From Cocleimonas flava (lineage in GTDB: Bacteria > Pseudomonadota > Gammaproteobacteria > Thiotrichales > Thiotrichaceae), in the NCBI RefSeq assembly GCF_004339015.1, contig NZ_SMFQ01000003.1, positions 1,216,066 through 1,280,065 on the forward strand: DNA of 64,000 nucleotides, read 5' to 3'. Numbering within the stretch: position 1 is the first letter of the stretch; the number at the start of each line of letters is the position of its first letter. Made by a program: the position numbers and the translations under genes. The notes below the pieces were generated by a model, which had not been told where the DNA came from, made no database searches, and worked only from the letters and a program-made list of their open reading frames with translations. Below, piece after piece: positions 1 through 8,437 of the stretch.

Positions 1-387
1 TGAAGTAATATTCTGGATTTGTTTTTTGCCACTACTCCAATTTAAAGCACTCGCATAATACAAATTCTCGCCATACAACTGTTTAAACTTTCCAGACCTG
101 GGACGATGAACAATGTCACAACTCTTAGTCCGGTTAAGTTCTTCAGCCCATTGCTTCGAATAACGTGCAAGGTCCTCAGACCAAACCAACGCTGGTACAC
201 CCTCAGCGGCTCGCGCCCTATTATGAGCGGCCAAAAATTCTTCAGAATTAACTCGCTTTGGGGCGCTCTTCATACCTTTGGCCTTAGAGCTTGCAACACT
301 GCCTGCATCAGAATCCTTCACTTCGCTAGTATTACAAGCAAATAACAACACCGAGCTGGCTACCAATATTACAAAACGTTTTAGCAT
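1..387 (-). CDS. CAP/SCP-domain lipoprotein, cut by the window edge
   Basis: Reading the minus strand from an ATG at 387 gives an open frame that runs off position 1 (129 codons visible). It starts with a short hydrophobic signal ending in a lipobox (LLFAC), so it should be a lipid-anchored envelope protein. From about residue 45 it matches the start of a CAP (SCP/PR1-like) domain: an AHNRAR motif, a conserved W-x-x-x-L-A helix (WSEDLARYSKQWAEEL), and the GENLYY box near the window edge. Bacterial CAP proteins are secreted or surface proteins of mostly unknown activity. The start has a good ribosome site (AAAGGAG) 9-10 bases upstream. The C-terminal half of the domain is outside the window. 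Domain call confident, role unknown. Confidence 0.8.
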   Translation of the reverse strand, partial: MLKRFVILVASSVLLFACNTSEVKDSDAGSVASSKAKGMKSAPKRVNSEEFLAAHNRARAAEGVPALVWSEDLARYSKQWAEELNRTKSCDIVHRPRSGKFKQLYGENLYYASALNWSSGKKQIQNITS

Positions 388-463
388 AATTAACTCACTC
401 CTTTAAAAGCAACTTTATTAATACTTAAAATCAACATATATAGAAATACTATAGACTAAATAT

Positions 464-492
464 CACCCCCCTACTTTGGGGGCGTTTTTTTT
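464..492 (+). repeat. C6-TACTT element, copy 1
   Basis: CACCCCCCTACTT followed by TGGGGGCG and eight T. CCCCC can pair with GGGGG around a CTACTTT loop, giving an intrinsic-terminator shape. It reads on the plus strand although both flanking genes are on the minus strand. Confidence 0.85.
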
Positions 493-508
493 ATTATTGA
501 CTTGTCTA

Positions 509-1186
509 TTACTGATTTCTTTTCTTCATTAAAGTGATTGAGAACAATCCTAAAATCAGAAGCAGTAAAGCTAAAGGGTTATTAACAGGGATATTTTCTG
601 CTACTGGAGCAGGTAATGCCGCAGGTGTAAAAGCAACGTTAACTTGAATATCACCTACCGTTGGAGTATTGGTGCTATTTCCTACTAAAATATAATATGT
701 ACCTGCTGGCACCAACGCAGTCACCGTTGGATTTATAATGCTTTGTGTGATATCTACCATTGTGTAACCCGGATCACTTGGATCAGGCACACGAACAAAT
801 GATCCTTCGCAGGCTAATTCAGTAAGGGGATGAGTGGTTCCAGAATAAATTGCCACATTCACAGCAGTTTGGTTACTCATATCAGTGGGTAATATTAACG
901 CAGGATTTAATGACATAGCATCAGCAGTAAGCTCACCACTTTCACTCAAAGTCACAGAATACCACCAAGTGCCATTATAAAAACCGCTAGAACATTCTAG
1001 CTCATCAGCTTCACTGGTAGCGTCATCAGAATCTGCCGCTGAAACGGTATCAGTAAATGGGAAAGCACCGATAATAGTCGCATTGCCTAACTCATCGTTA
1101 ACGGGAACTGCTGCTGAAATCGAAGTTACAGCCAATAACTGTAAAATAAAGAAAATAAATACAGTTTTAAAAACTTGCTTACTCAT
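509..1186 (-). CDS. Secreted protein with PPC-like domain and C-terminal sorting signal
   Basis: A 225-residue protein with an N-terminal signal peptide (about residues 1-26, ending ISA-A) and a C-terminal tripartite tail: a PVNNP motif, a leucine-rich membrane segment, then a basic end (KKRNQ). The tail resembles the IPTL-type CTERM sorting signals of Gram-negative bacteria. The middle (about 30-185) has the pattern of a pre-peptidase C-terminal (PPC) beta-sandwich: opening NDELGNAT, a GTWWYSVT strand, and a closing AGTYYILVG strand. Two cysteines (CSSG and ACEG) could form a disulfide. No catalytic domain is present, so it is probably a structural or binding surface protein. It stands alone between two C6-TACTT elements. 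No sortase-like or exosortase partner is seen here. Confidence 0.6.
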   Translation of the reverse strand: MSKQVFKTVFIFFILQLLAVTSISAAVPVNDELGNATIIGAFPFTDTVSAADSDDATSEADELECSSGFYNGTWWYSVTLSESGELTADAMSLNPALILPTDMSNQTAVNVAIYSGTTHPLTELACEGSFVRVPDPSDPGYTMVDITQSIINPTVTALVPAGTYYILVGNSTNTPTVGDIQVNVAFTPAALPAPVAENIPVNNPLALLLLILGLFSITLMKKRNQ

Positions 1187-1333
1187 ATACCCAGCCCTTA
1201 TTGATTATTGATTAGTGATTTGTGAGTTGCATATTAAGCACAAACAAAGATCTCAAATGTGAATATTTCACAAAACTCTTGAATTTCCATCAAAATAGAA
1301 AATTAGATTGGTAGGCACTGAGATTAACTATGT

Positions 1334-1361
1334 CACCCCCCTACTTTGGGGCGTTTTTTTT
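1334..1361 (+). repeat. C6-TACTT element, copy 2
   Basis: CACCCCCCTACTTTGGGGCG followed by a run of T. CCCC/GGGG stem. It lies between two minus-strand genes but is in plus orientation, 20 bases from the 3' end of the ParA-like gene. Confidence 0.85.
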
Positions 1362-1380
1362 AACGGGGTCTATCGTTTAA

Positions 1381-2082
1381 TTAAAAATTACCAGCCTGTT
1401 TATTCATATCAGAATGTTCCAAGGCTTTAGTATCAAGCCAGTTGAGTAACTCAGCCCACTGCTCCTGATCTTTTACATTACGGCTTTTGTTGAGTTCGTG
1501 TACGCCTAATCCCTGGTCATGTGCAAAGACATAATTCTGTGCATCATTCAGGCTGGCGACAAAGGGAATCCCTAATCGGTCTAAAAATTTATGAAGTTTG
1601 CGATAGGCAACCGTATTGGTCTTCACTCTATTTGCGATAATACCAATATTACTCATTTTTAATCCGTTCTGTTTCGCTCCACCTTGAATCAATAATTTCT
1701 CAATGAAGTGAGCGCAGGCATGGATATCAATCGGCGATGGTAAAACCGGCATCAAAAGCGTATCAGTATTTTTAACCAATGCCTGTAGCATTGCATCATC
1801 TAACGCGACACCCGCGGGTGAATCGATAATAGCAATCTCCGAATCAGCGGGTGCTTGTTGCTCAGAATTAACCGGGGACATTTTATTATCGCTAGCAGCA
1901 AACCCGTATATTGACGGCCTACTCTCGCTGCGGCGGCTTAACCAATGCACGCTTGAACCCTGCGGGTCAAAATCAAACAAACAGGTGGAATAGCCCTTAG
2001 TCGCATAATATGCGGCTAAATTAGTAGCGATAGTCGTTTTACCGCAACCACCTTTTGAATTCATTAAAGTGATCTTATGCAT
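1381..2082 (-). CDS. ParA/MinD-type ATPase, orphan
   Basis: ParA-family P-loop ATPase. The deviant Walker A (KGGCGKTT) sits at the start, followed by FDFDPQGSS (switch I region) and IIDSPAG (Walker B). The family moves plasmids, chromosome origins or large protein cargos by ATP-dependent patterning on the nucleoid. No parB, parS, che or type IV pilus gene is adjacent, so the cargo cannot be inferred; small orphan ParAs are common on gammaproteobacterial chromosomes. An in-frame TTG at 2097 would add five residues, but the ATG at 2082 puts the conserved beta-1 strand (KITLMNSKGG) directly at the N-terminus, as usual, so I prefer it. The C-terminal half has the expected helical pattern (PSPIDIHAC, IIANRVK). 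Confidence 0.8.
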   Translation of the reverse strand: MHKITLMNSKGGCGKTTIATNLAAYYATKGYSTCLFDFDPQGSSVHWLSRRSESRPSIYGFAASDNKMSPVNSEQQAPADSEIAIIDSPAGVALDDAMLQALVKNTDTLLMPVLPSPIDIHACAHFIEKLLIQGGAKQNGLKMSNIGIIANRVKTNTVAYRKLHKFLDRLGIPFVASLNDAQNYVFAHDQGLGVHELNKSRNVKDQEQWAELLNWLDTKALEHSDMNKQAGNF

Positions 2083-2271
2083 CTCTCTCGCGCTCAACTG
2101 GTATGGTTTATTTAATCACTCAGGTGATTTTTAATTATTATGTCGGTGATAGTCTAAACATCACCTTGGGGTTTGGGTGCTTGGAATTCTATAGGATGTT
2201 GTGAAATGAAGAAACACTTTGAGGTAAATACGATCAACATTCAATCATAATCAGGAAATCATTTAAAACGA

Positions 2272-2298
2272 CACCCCCCTACTTTGGCGCACTTTTTT
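2272..2298 (+). repeat. C6-TACTT element, copy 3
   Basis: CACCCCCCTACTTTGGCGCAC followed by six T, plus orientation between two minus-strand genes. Apart from this copy, I see no gene or clear signal in the 2083-2426 gap. Confidence 0.85.
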
Positions 2299-2426
2299 AT
2301 CAAATGGGGTCTTTATGCTTCAAACACTAAAGCTCTGTAGATCAGATAAAGGCAATGCAATCCAACCTACTACGCTACTTGATAAGGTGAGAACGTAACG
2401 TTTTAGGATTACTCAATTACAAAAAT

Positions 2427-4262
2427 TCAGGCTTCAAGCATTTGTGATATTTCAATGAATTTCGGGTGGTCGCGAATCAGGTCCAGATCAGAATCATTTT
2501 CTATCCATTCTTTTGAAACGTATCCTGCGCCAATGGCGAATTCAAAGTGTTTGATGGCATCTTCAATATTACCCATTAATGCGCTGAGACAAGCGGCATT
2601 GTAATATACAGATGGCTCGTCCGGATCGATCGTCATTGACTTTTCCATCCATTTTACAGCCTCATCCTTTTCGCCAGCCCTGATGAGCACTTGTGCCCCA
2701 AGATACAGCGCACGCGAATCACCAGGGTTTAATGCAAGGTGATTATTCACCACCTTGATGCAACGCTTAATTTCTTTATCACGTTTTTCTGTTTCGTTTA
2801 AATCATCATAAGCGGCGACTAAAAAAACCGACGATTCATAGTCATCAGGTCGTGTTTTAGATGCTGCTTCAAACAAATGGACGGCTTTCGATAGTTTGCC
2901 TTGTGCGCGACTGGCACGTGCATACTGATAATTGGCAACAAATAGATTAGGGTTGATTTGCAGCGCTTTTTCAAATTCCTGTTCCGCTTCCTGATAATCA
3001 CCATTCTGCGACAATGCGATCCCGCGTGAAGAATGTGATTCTGCCAGATCGGGGTCGAGCTGGAGGGCTTTCTGGCTTAAATCGAGTGCTTTTTGTAGCG
3101 TCGATTTTTTCCTCTCAAAATACATATAATACTGCGCATAACTATCTGCAAGACCCGAGTAAGCCAAGGCATAGCTCTTATCAATATCAATCGCCTGAGT
3201 AAACAATTGAATCGCGTAATTAGTGGTATTCCTGTGAATGCGATGTAAATAAGATCGACCTTTGATGTAATGATCGTAAGCCTTAACATTCTGGGTTTTG
3301 GCTTTTTCTATTTTGCGACGATCCTTGGTACTGAGCTCAATTTCCAGAGATTCAACGATACTTTTTGAAATTTCATTTTGAATCGCAAATACATCTTCTA
3401 GCTCACGGTCATAACGGTCTGACCAAAGATGAAAACCATCCGCCACATTAATCAGCTGTGCCGTGATACGCAATTGATTGCCTGCTTTCCTGACACTACC
3501 TTCGACGATGGTATCTACGCTCAATTGCAAACCGATATCACGAATATCCTGATTCTTGTCTTTGTAGGCAAAACTTGAAGTTCGTGCAACCACCCGAATA
3601 TCTTTCAATTGGGTAAGGTCATTGAGGATATCTTCCGTAATGCCATCGCAAAAATATTCCTGCTCGGGATCATTGCTCATATTCACAAACGGAAGCACCG
3701 CAACAGACGGTCTCATGTCTTTTGTATAAGATTGTGACTGGGCTGGCCTGTTCAGCTCAGGCAGACTGAGATCGCACCTAGCCTTGTATACTTTGATTGG
3801 CTCAACGACATTTTTAAATGATTTCTCGCCGAGATACTCAACCTCAATGCCTGTTTTGTTTTTGATATCATTGTAGACCGCACCAGAGATATTGATACTG
3901 CCTTTTTCAGCCAGATCCTGCAGTCGTGACGCCACATTTACGCCATCGCCAAGGACAGCACTGTTTTCAAAAATGACTTCGCCTTGGTGGATGCCGACAC
4001 GCAGCCCGATACCGGCATTTATTGCTTCTCTCTGGATTTCGCACGCGCAGCGAACCGCATCGGTAGGGGTAGAGAAACTGGAAAGAATTCCATCTCCCAT
4101 TTCATTGAGCCATTCTCCACGGTACTTATTGACAAAAGAACGATGAAATTCCCGGTTTTTATCCAGAATTTTTATAGCATTATCTTCATCGGCACCCATA
4201 AGAGAGGTAAACCCGACAATGTCGGTGAACATAATTGCAGCTAGTCTTCGAATTTTGGCCAT
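2427..4262 (-). CDS. Class III nucleotidyl cyclase + TolB-like + TPR protein
   Basis: 611 residues in three parts. Residues about 6-165 form a class III cyclase homology domain with both metal-binding Asp motifs (FTDIVGFTS and EMGDGILSSF) and the DGVNVASRL motif carrying the transition-state Asn and Arg. Residues about 185-315 are a TolB-like/FlgO-like region (PSVAVLPFVNMS, then the YFCDGITEDI box). The remainder is a run of TPR repeats (for example ALAYSGLADSY, AESHSSRGIAL). There is no membrane segment, so it should be cytosolic. The family is common in alpha- and gammaproteobacteria with few functional data. The residue two before the MGDG motif, usually Lys in adenylate cyclases, is Asn here, so the product (cAMP or other) is uncertain. 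Single gene; the ATG has no strong ribosome site. Confidence 0.8.
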   Translation of the reverse strand: MAKIRRLAAIMFTDIVGFTSLMGADEDNAIKILDKNREFHRSFVNKYRGEWLNEMGDGILSSFSTPTDAVRCACEIQREAINAGIGLRVGIHQGEVIFENSAVLGDGVNVASRLQDLAEKGSINISGAVYNDIKNKTGIEVEYLGEKSFKNVVEPIKVYKARCDLSLPELNRPAQSQSYTKDMRPSVAVLPFVNMSNDPEQEYFCDGITEDILNDLTQLKDIRVVARTSSFAYKDKNQDIRDIGLQLSVDTIVEGSVRKAGNQLRITAQLINVADGFHLWSDRYDRELEDVFAIQNEISKSIVESLEIELSTKDRRKIEKAKTQNVKAYDHYIKGRSYLHRIHRNTTNYAIQLFTQAIDIDKSYALAYSGLADSYAQYYMYFERKKSTLQKALDLSQKALQLDPDLAESHSSRGIALSQNGDYQEAEQEFEKALQINPNLFVANYQYARASRAQGKLSKAVHLFEAASKTRPDDYESSVFLVAAYDDLNETEKRDKEIKRCIKVVNNHLALNPGDSRALYLGAQVLIRAGEKDEAVKWMEKSMTIDPDEPSVYYNAACLSALMGNIEDAIKHFEFAIGAGYVSKEWIENDSDLDLIRDHPKFIEISQMLEA

Positions 4263-4531
4263 ATGCTAATTATCTAAATGAAAACAAAGATGTTATTCCT
4301 AATATAAACGAATATTGTTTTAATTGTTGTTAAATCGATTATATGCGGAAATTGCCAGTACCCTTATTAAGAAACCTCTGATCAAGTCCAATAATACTTA
4401 ATTATATATGCAAAGCGGATTAGTTGAAGCACTAACAATAAACATTGTGGATAAAACAAAACCTTAGAATTGAATCATTCATTGGTTGATAGTCTTACTA
4501 TCCAAATCAGGCTAATAGATGATTAATAGGT

Positions 4532-4558
4532 CACTCCCCTACTTTTAGGCACTTTTTC
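4532..4558 (+). repeat. C6-TACTT element, copy 4
   Basis: Variant core CACTCCCCTACTT, then TTAGGCAC and five T. It lies in the divergent gap between the cyclase gene and phzF, so it cannot be a 3'-end terminator of either. Nothing else recognisable in 4263-4695 beyond AT-rich promoter-like sequence. Confidence 0.8.
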
Positions 4559-4695
4559 TATTTATGTTAACACTAACCTACTTATTTCCATCTTATATCT
4601 GAATATCTGATAGTGGATCTTGGATATAGTGATTAGCTAAACTCGTAATATAATAATAAGGTTCGTAGAAATAAATTAATCAAACGAGTCTTAGT

Positions 4696-5565
4696 ATGAG
4701 TTTAATCAGAATTGCAGCATTTTCAGATGGTGATATCGGAGGCAACCCAGCTGGTGTCCATATCAGTGATGAACACCCTTCAACTGCGGAAATGCAAAAA
4801 ATTGCAGCTGAAGTGGGTTACTCCGAAACTGTTTTCGCCAAACCACTATCAAAAGATAGTTCTGAAGGCTGGCGAGTTCGTTATTTTTCACCTGAATCTG
4901 AAGTACCCTTTTGTGGACATGCAACCATCGCACTCGGTGCGGCATTAGCAATGCAACATGGCGCAGGTGTATATCCGCTACAACTCAATGAAACCAATAT
5001 CACTGTCGAAGGGTTCGCGGACGGTGACACTAATTCCGTTGTAGACACTTATTCAGCCGCATTGCAATCGCCAAATACACGTTCTGAACCCGCTGATCCA
5101 GCAATGATAAATGAAGCTTTAGCATTATTTGGTTACACCCAAGAAGACCTTGATTCAAAGATACCACCGGCATTTGCCAATGGCGGGGCAAACCATTTAA
5201 TTATCGGATTAAATTCCAGAGAAGCGTTAAGTGCAATGGATTATGATTTGGATGCTGGACGAAGCTTTATGAACAAAGCAGGTTTAGTGACGGTAATGTT
5301 TGCGTATGCAGAAACACCTCAAATATTTCATACACGAAATCCATTTGCATCAGGTGGTGTCTTTGAAGATCCCGCCACAGGTGCAGCAACCGCAGCGTTT
5401 GCAGGTTACTTACGAGATTTAGAGTGGCCAAACTATATTGAAAACAAGGGCGAAATTAATATTATCCAAGGTGAAGATATGGGCGCTCGTTCCTTAATTC
5501 ACGCCGAGTTTACAGAACAGATTGGATCTTCCATTCGAGTATCGGGTGCAACCAGAATAATTTAG
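4696..5565 (+). CDS. PhzF-family isomerase/epimerase
   Basis: 289 residues with the full PhzF/diaminopimelate-epimerase-like double fold. Visible family motifs are GNPAGV near the N-terminus, the SETVF segment carrying the presumed catalytic Glu, the FCGHAT motif (about residues 75-80) and the late EDPATGAAT motif. PhzF itself isomerises a phenazine precursor; most homologues, including isolated ones like this, have unknown substrates and there are no phenazine genes nearby. Expected to be cytosolic. The gene stands alone; its stop codon is 10 bases from a C6-TACTT element that could act as its terminator. Confidence 0.85.
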   Translation: MSLIRIAAFSDGDIGGNPAGVHISDEHPSTAEMQKIAAEVGYSETVFAKPLSKDSSEGWRVRYFSPESEVPFCGHATIALGAALAMQHGAGVYPLQLNETNITVEGFADGDTNSVVDTYSAALQSPNTRSEPADPAMINEALALFGYTQEDLDSKIPPAFANGGANHLIIGLNSREALSAMDYDLDAGRSFMNKAGLVTVMFAYAETPQIFHTRNPFASGGVFEDPATGAATAAFAGYLRDLEWPNYIENKGEINIIQGEDMGARSLIHAEFTEQIGSSIRVSGATRII

Positions 5566-5575
5566 ATCAAATTCA

Positions 5576-5601
5576 CACCCCCCTACTTTTATGTGGTTTT
5601 T
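5576..5601 (+). repeat. C6-TACTT element, copy 5
   Basis: CACCCCCCTACTTTTATGTGG plus five T. Here the arms are CACA (5574-5577) and TGTG, different from other copies but still complementary around the conserved core. Ten bases after the phzF stop. Confidence 0.8.
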
Positions 5602-5612
5602 CACTCAATAAT

Positions 5613-5785
5613 AATGAAAACCACACCCTTCGGGCCGTCGTCGCAGAACTCCAACGTTGTCTATCAAGTAAATCCATGTACTTGACCTCATTTGAGGCAG
5701 TTCCGTTTAACTCACTGTTCTAATTCATTCCCGATGAATTAGTCGACTGCGTTCGGCTAGGGTGGTTTTTGTTGTTTATTATCAT
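5613..5785. repeat. Imperfect long inverted repeat (MITE-like)
   Basis: The left arm (AAAACCAC, CCC, GGCCG, CGCAG from 5617) is complementary to the right arm (CTGCG, CGGC, GGGTGGTTTT, ending near 5772). Smaller hairpins lie between them, such as CCTCATTTGAGG and ATTCAT-tcccg-ATGAAT. No reading frame. It fits a small non-autonomous element or a structured intergenic repeat; no second copy was seen in this window. Confidence 0.55.
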
Positions 5786-5804
5786 TTTTCTAATATTGGT
5801 AGTT

Positions 5805-5940
5805 GTAGCCTAGATAAGCGATAGCGTCATCTGGGTTTCGAGAGTTTATAATCAATAGTAAAGGTTTAATTAAGTGTCAATAATCATGCGTTAGATGGCG
5901 CAAGCTTATCTAACCTACGTATGCGGGTTAACGCGTTAAG
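5805..5940. repeat. REP/MITE-like repeat, copy A
   Basis: About 135 bp with terminal inverted repeats (GTAGCCTAGATAAGC at 5805 against GCTTATCTAACCTAC ending 5918) and a conserved extension to about 5940. A second, nearly identical copy is at 7732-7871. Non-coding. Confidence 0.75.
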
Positions 5941-5953
5941 GAGACTTACTTTT

Positions 5954-6712
5954 CTACTTCTTCTCATTGAGTAAGGCTACCAACAAGGCTTTATAAGCTT
6001 CAACCGGATTAGCTCCTCGACGAGCTACCCGCTTATCAAAAACCATCGTTGGAATACTGTGAACGCCTAAATCTTTCCAATATTTTTCATCATTTTTAAC
6101 ACGCTTTATTGCTTCAGCATCATCAAGCCTTGCTATTCCTTCTTCTGCATCTAATCCCACTTCTTTCAGAATTGAAGATAAAACTTCCCTATTACCAATA
6201 TTTTTTTTCTCGCTAAAATAGGATTCCTGCAGTCTTACTTTCAGTTCCGTTTGCTTATTAAAGGCTTTCGCATAATCAAGTAAAACATGAGCATGAAACG
6301 TATTAGGTTTTTTCATTTCATCGTAGTAATTAAATGTAAAACCAGAATCTTTACCTGTTTTTGCAACCGATTTTCTTGTTTGTTTTAGCTTTTCGGGAGA
6401 GAGTCTATATTTGTTCATTAAATATTGATCTGCATTAATTCCTTCTTGCGGCATATCAGGGTTAAGCTGAAACGGATGCCAATGAATATCGACTTTATCC
6501 TGAACTTCTAACTCATCAATAGCCTGGCTAAGTCTCTTATAGCCAACCGCACACCAAGGGCACACAACATCAGAGACAATATCAATTCTTATTTTATCTT
6601 CAGATTTAATCTCAACTACATTTTCTGTTTGAGCCGCCAAGGCATTAGCACTGATAAAACTTATTTTTAAAATCATTATTAATATCAGTCGTTTATTTAT
6701 TTTTCTTAACAT
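5954..6712 (-). CDS. DsbA-family (FrnE-like) periplasmic oxidoreductase
   Basis: 252 residues. A signal peptide (about 1-26, cleaved near ALA-AQ) precedes a DSBA-like thioredoxin domain. The active site CPWC is at residues 51-54 on the strand IRIDIVSDVV; the cis-Pro loop is the IPTMVF segment near residue 220. The helical insertion with HPFQLNPDMP is typical of the FrnE/2-hydroxychromene isomerase branch rather than classical DsbA. FrnE-type proteins are usually cytoplasmic and linked to polyketide or oxidative-stress chemistry; the export signal here suggests a periplasmic thiol role. Single gene on the minus strand with a C6-TACTT element 225 bp upstream of its start. Confidence 0.8.
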   Translation of the reverse strand: MLRKINKRLILIMILKISFISANALAAQTENVVEIKSEDKIRIDIVSDVVCPWCAVGYKRLSQAIDELEVQDKVDIHWHPFQLNPDMPQEGINADQYLMNKYRLSPEKLKQTRKSVAKTGKDSGFTFNYYDEMKKPNTFHAHVLLDYAKAFNKQTELKVRLQESYFSEKKNIGNREVLSSILKEVGLDAEEGIARLDDAEAIKRVKNDEKYWKDLGVHSIPTMVFDKRVARRGANPVEAYKALLVALLNEKK

Positions 6713-6936
6713 TTATATTTCCCTGTAAATTCGCTGTATTCAATACCCTATAAAGCTTCATAGACTTCATAAAACATCTATGACCCAATTGTATGCTTAG
6801 TATAAGCGGTTCAGATTGAATACTTTTAATCTTTACAAAATCTTTACATAAGTGCCACTTGAAATGGTCTAGATACAAAAGAAGTTGAAGCAACGTGCTG
6901 AGTCTTCTCGCCACCTGAAAATAACTTCTTATAGGT

Positions 6937-6964
6937 CACCCCCCTACTTTGGGGCGTTTTTTTT
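6937..6964 (+). repeat. C6-TACTT element, copy 6
   Basis: CACCCCCCTACTTTGGGGCG with eight T, in the divergent gap between the DsbA-like gene and phnA. A lone half of a REP-like element (TTATCTGACCTA, near 7010) follows; nothing else recognised in 6713-7122. Confidence 0.85.
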
Positions 6965-7122
6965 ACTATTAATTTTATTCGTGTTGTCGAATCGCGTTCC
7001 TTATCTGACCTAATGCGCTTGTACACACTTTTTAATCGAGTAAGCAATTATTATCATCTCGATTACTGAAGAAATATGTAAAATATTCTAGAATCATTTT
7101 TTCTGTGATCTACGAGTTAAAC

Positions 7123-7686
7123 ATGTCAATTGACCCTCTTTTACTAAAACGTGCCCATTCCAAATGCGAATTCTGTGGCTCTGATGAAGAGTTAGCTACT
7201 TATGACATCCCACCAATTACGTTAAAGAGCCTGGATAAATCTCTGTTAGTTTGCTCAACCTGTTTAGATCAAATCGAACACCCTGAAAAAATGCAGCCAA
7301 ATCACTGGCGTTGTTTGAATGACACTATGTGGTCTGAAATACCCGCGATTCAAGCGATGAGTTGGCGCATGCTAGACCGCCTTAGAGATGAAGGCTGGCC
7401 AAATGATTTATTAGAAATGCTCTATATCGAAGATGATGTAAAGAAATGGGCAATGGCTGGTCTTAGAGCAGTCGATGGACCGACCCTAGACAGCAATGGA
7501 GTGGCATTTGCCCTAGGCGACTCCGCCATTATGATCAAAGATGTTTTTATCACTGGCGCTAATTTCACCGCGAAACGAGGAATGGTCGTAAAGAATATCG
7601 CATTAACAGATACCAATCGAAGCATCGAAGGAAACCTCAACGGCACACGAGTCGTTCTAGGCGCTAAAACGCTAAAGAAAGTATAA
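7123..7686 (+). CDS. phnA: PhnA-family protein
   Basis: About 187 residues. The N-terminus carries a zinc-ribbon-like pattern (CEFCG, then CSTC about 30 residues on), and the C-terminal third has the PhnA signature: DSNG, GDS-x-x-x-IKD, GANFTAKRGMVVKNI, and a closing EGNLNGTRVVL. Despite the name, PhnA proteins are not shown to cleave phosphonates in most organisms, and no phn transport or C-P lyase genes are here. An in-frame GTG at 7105 would add six residues; I chose the ATG at 7123 because the zinc ribbon follows at the normal distance. Eight bases after the stop comes a C6-TACTT element. Confidence 0.8.
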   Translation: MSIDPLLLKRAHSKCEFCGSDEELATYDIPPITLKSLDKSLLVCSTCLDQIEHPEKMQPNHWRCLNDTMWSEIPAIQAMSWRMLDRLRDEGWPNDLLEMLYIEDDVKKWAMAGLRAVDGPTLDSNGVAFALGDSAIMIKDVFITGANFTAKRGMVVKNIALTDTNRSIEGNLNGTRVVLGAKTLKKV

Positions 7687-7693
7687 ACCACTA

Positions 7694-7720
7694 CACCCCC
7701 CTACTTTGGGGCACTTTTTC
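7694..7720 (+). repeat. C6-TACTT element, copy 7
   Basis: CACCCCCCTACTTTGGGGCAC then five T. Same strand as phnA and immediately behind it, so it could terminate that transcript. Confidence 0.85.
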
Positions 7721-7731
7721 TAGTTAAATAT

Positions 7732-7871
7732 GTAGCCTAGATAAGCGATAGCGTCATCTGGGTTTCGAGAGTTAAGTATTAAGAGCATTAGAGGTTAACC
7801 AAGTGCCAATAATCATGCGTTAGATGGCGCAAGCTTATCTAACCTACGTATGCGGGTTAGCGCGTTGGGGA
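7732..7871. repeat. REP/MITE-like repeat, copy B
   Basis: Second copy of the element at 5805. Identical in the arms (GTAGCCTAGATAAGC and GCTTATCTAACCTAC) and in the GTCATCTGGGTTTCGAGAG block; the central 30-40 bases diverge. Confidence 0.75.
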
Positions 7872-7920
7872 TTCAGGCGATATCTGATCGTTTTGACAGA
7901 TAACTTAGTTAGGTAAAAGT

Positions 7921-7947
7921 CACCCCCCTACTTATGGGCACTTTTTT
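7921..7947 (+). repeat. C6-TACTT element, copy 8
   Basis: CACCCCCCTACTTATGGGCAC then six T. The flank AAAAGT pairs with ACTTTT, and CCC with GGG. Only 200 bp from copy 7, with REP copy B between them. Confidence 0.85.
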
Positions 7948-7978
7948 ATTAAATGGAGTTTTAATTCAAAAATGACCT

Positions 7979-8063
7979 GTAGCTCGGATAAACGTAGTGC
8001 CATCCGACATGAGCATGTTCAATTGGAAAGAAATGTGGGATGACGTTCCTTATCCGACCTAGC
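7979..8063. repeat. Short REP-like palindromic element
   Basis: Left arm GTAGCTCGGATAA, right arm TTATCCGACCTAGC, inner arms CATCCGACAT and ATGTGGGATG. Related in pattern to copies A and B but shorter. Non-coding. Confidence 0.6.
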
Positions 8064-8136
8064 CCTGGTTACCGCGTTTTGACATCAATTATTCACGTGA
8101 AATAATGTAAACAAACATAACTTTTTTGATCAAAAT

Positions 8137-8162
8137 AAAGGAGCCTAACAATAGACTCCTTT
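8137..8162 (-). terminator. Terminator behind the small gene at 8171
   Basis: AAAGGAG and CTCCTTT arms around a 12-base loop, followed on the minus strand by a T-rich tail. It sits 8 bases after the stop of the small gene. Confidence 0.6.
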
Positions 8163-8170
8163 ATTTCTAC

Positions 8171-8296
8171 TTATCGAAATAAGCTTAGCTGACCAGGATA
8201 TGTTCTGCAGTGTTCACACACTCGTTCCCATCTACCTAATCGAAACCTTAGATACGAAGAAACATGTACAGCCCTGGGAAATCTACAAATTTTCAT
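8171..8296 (-). CDS. Small 41-residue protein with CEHC motif
   Basis: A short minus-strand frame with good expression signals: AGAGGA about 8 bases before the ATG at 8296 and a hairpin terminator right after the stop. The product is basic and Arg/Tyr-rich (SYLRFRLGRWERV) and has two close cysteines (CEHC) plus one near the start (KIC), which could bind zinc or iron. I do not recognise the family. The signals make it more likely real than chance, but at this length codon evidence is weak. Confidence 0.4.
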   Translation of the reverse strand: MKICRFPRAVHVSSYLRFRLGRWERVCEHCRTYPGQLSLFR

Positions 8297-8437
8297 TGCA
8301 AAGTCCTCTTCTCGTAGAACGAATTAGACAAACCAACCGTACATGCTATATACTTTAAAGCGCCAACTAAGAAAGTAATATGTTTGGAATGGTGGATTTT
8401 GGTACGTTCTGTTTACCTTTTCACTTTCCTATTCTCT

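Noticed and set aside
106..345. 79-residue plus-strand frame
   Set aside because: Antisense to the CAP-domain lipoprotein gene, which has a signal peptide, lipobox and domain motifs.
1381..2097. ParA as part of a plasmid partition system
   Set aside because: No parB or parS-like repeats nearby.
464..7947. C6-TACTT copies as a CRISPR array
   Set aside because: Copies are hundreds to thousands of bases apart with genes between; no regular spacers and no cas genes.
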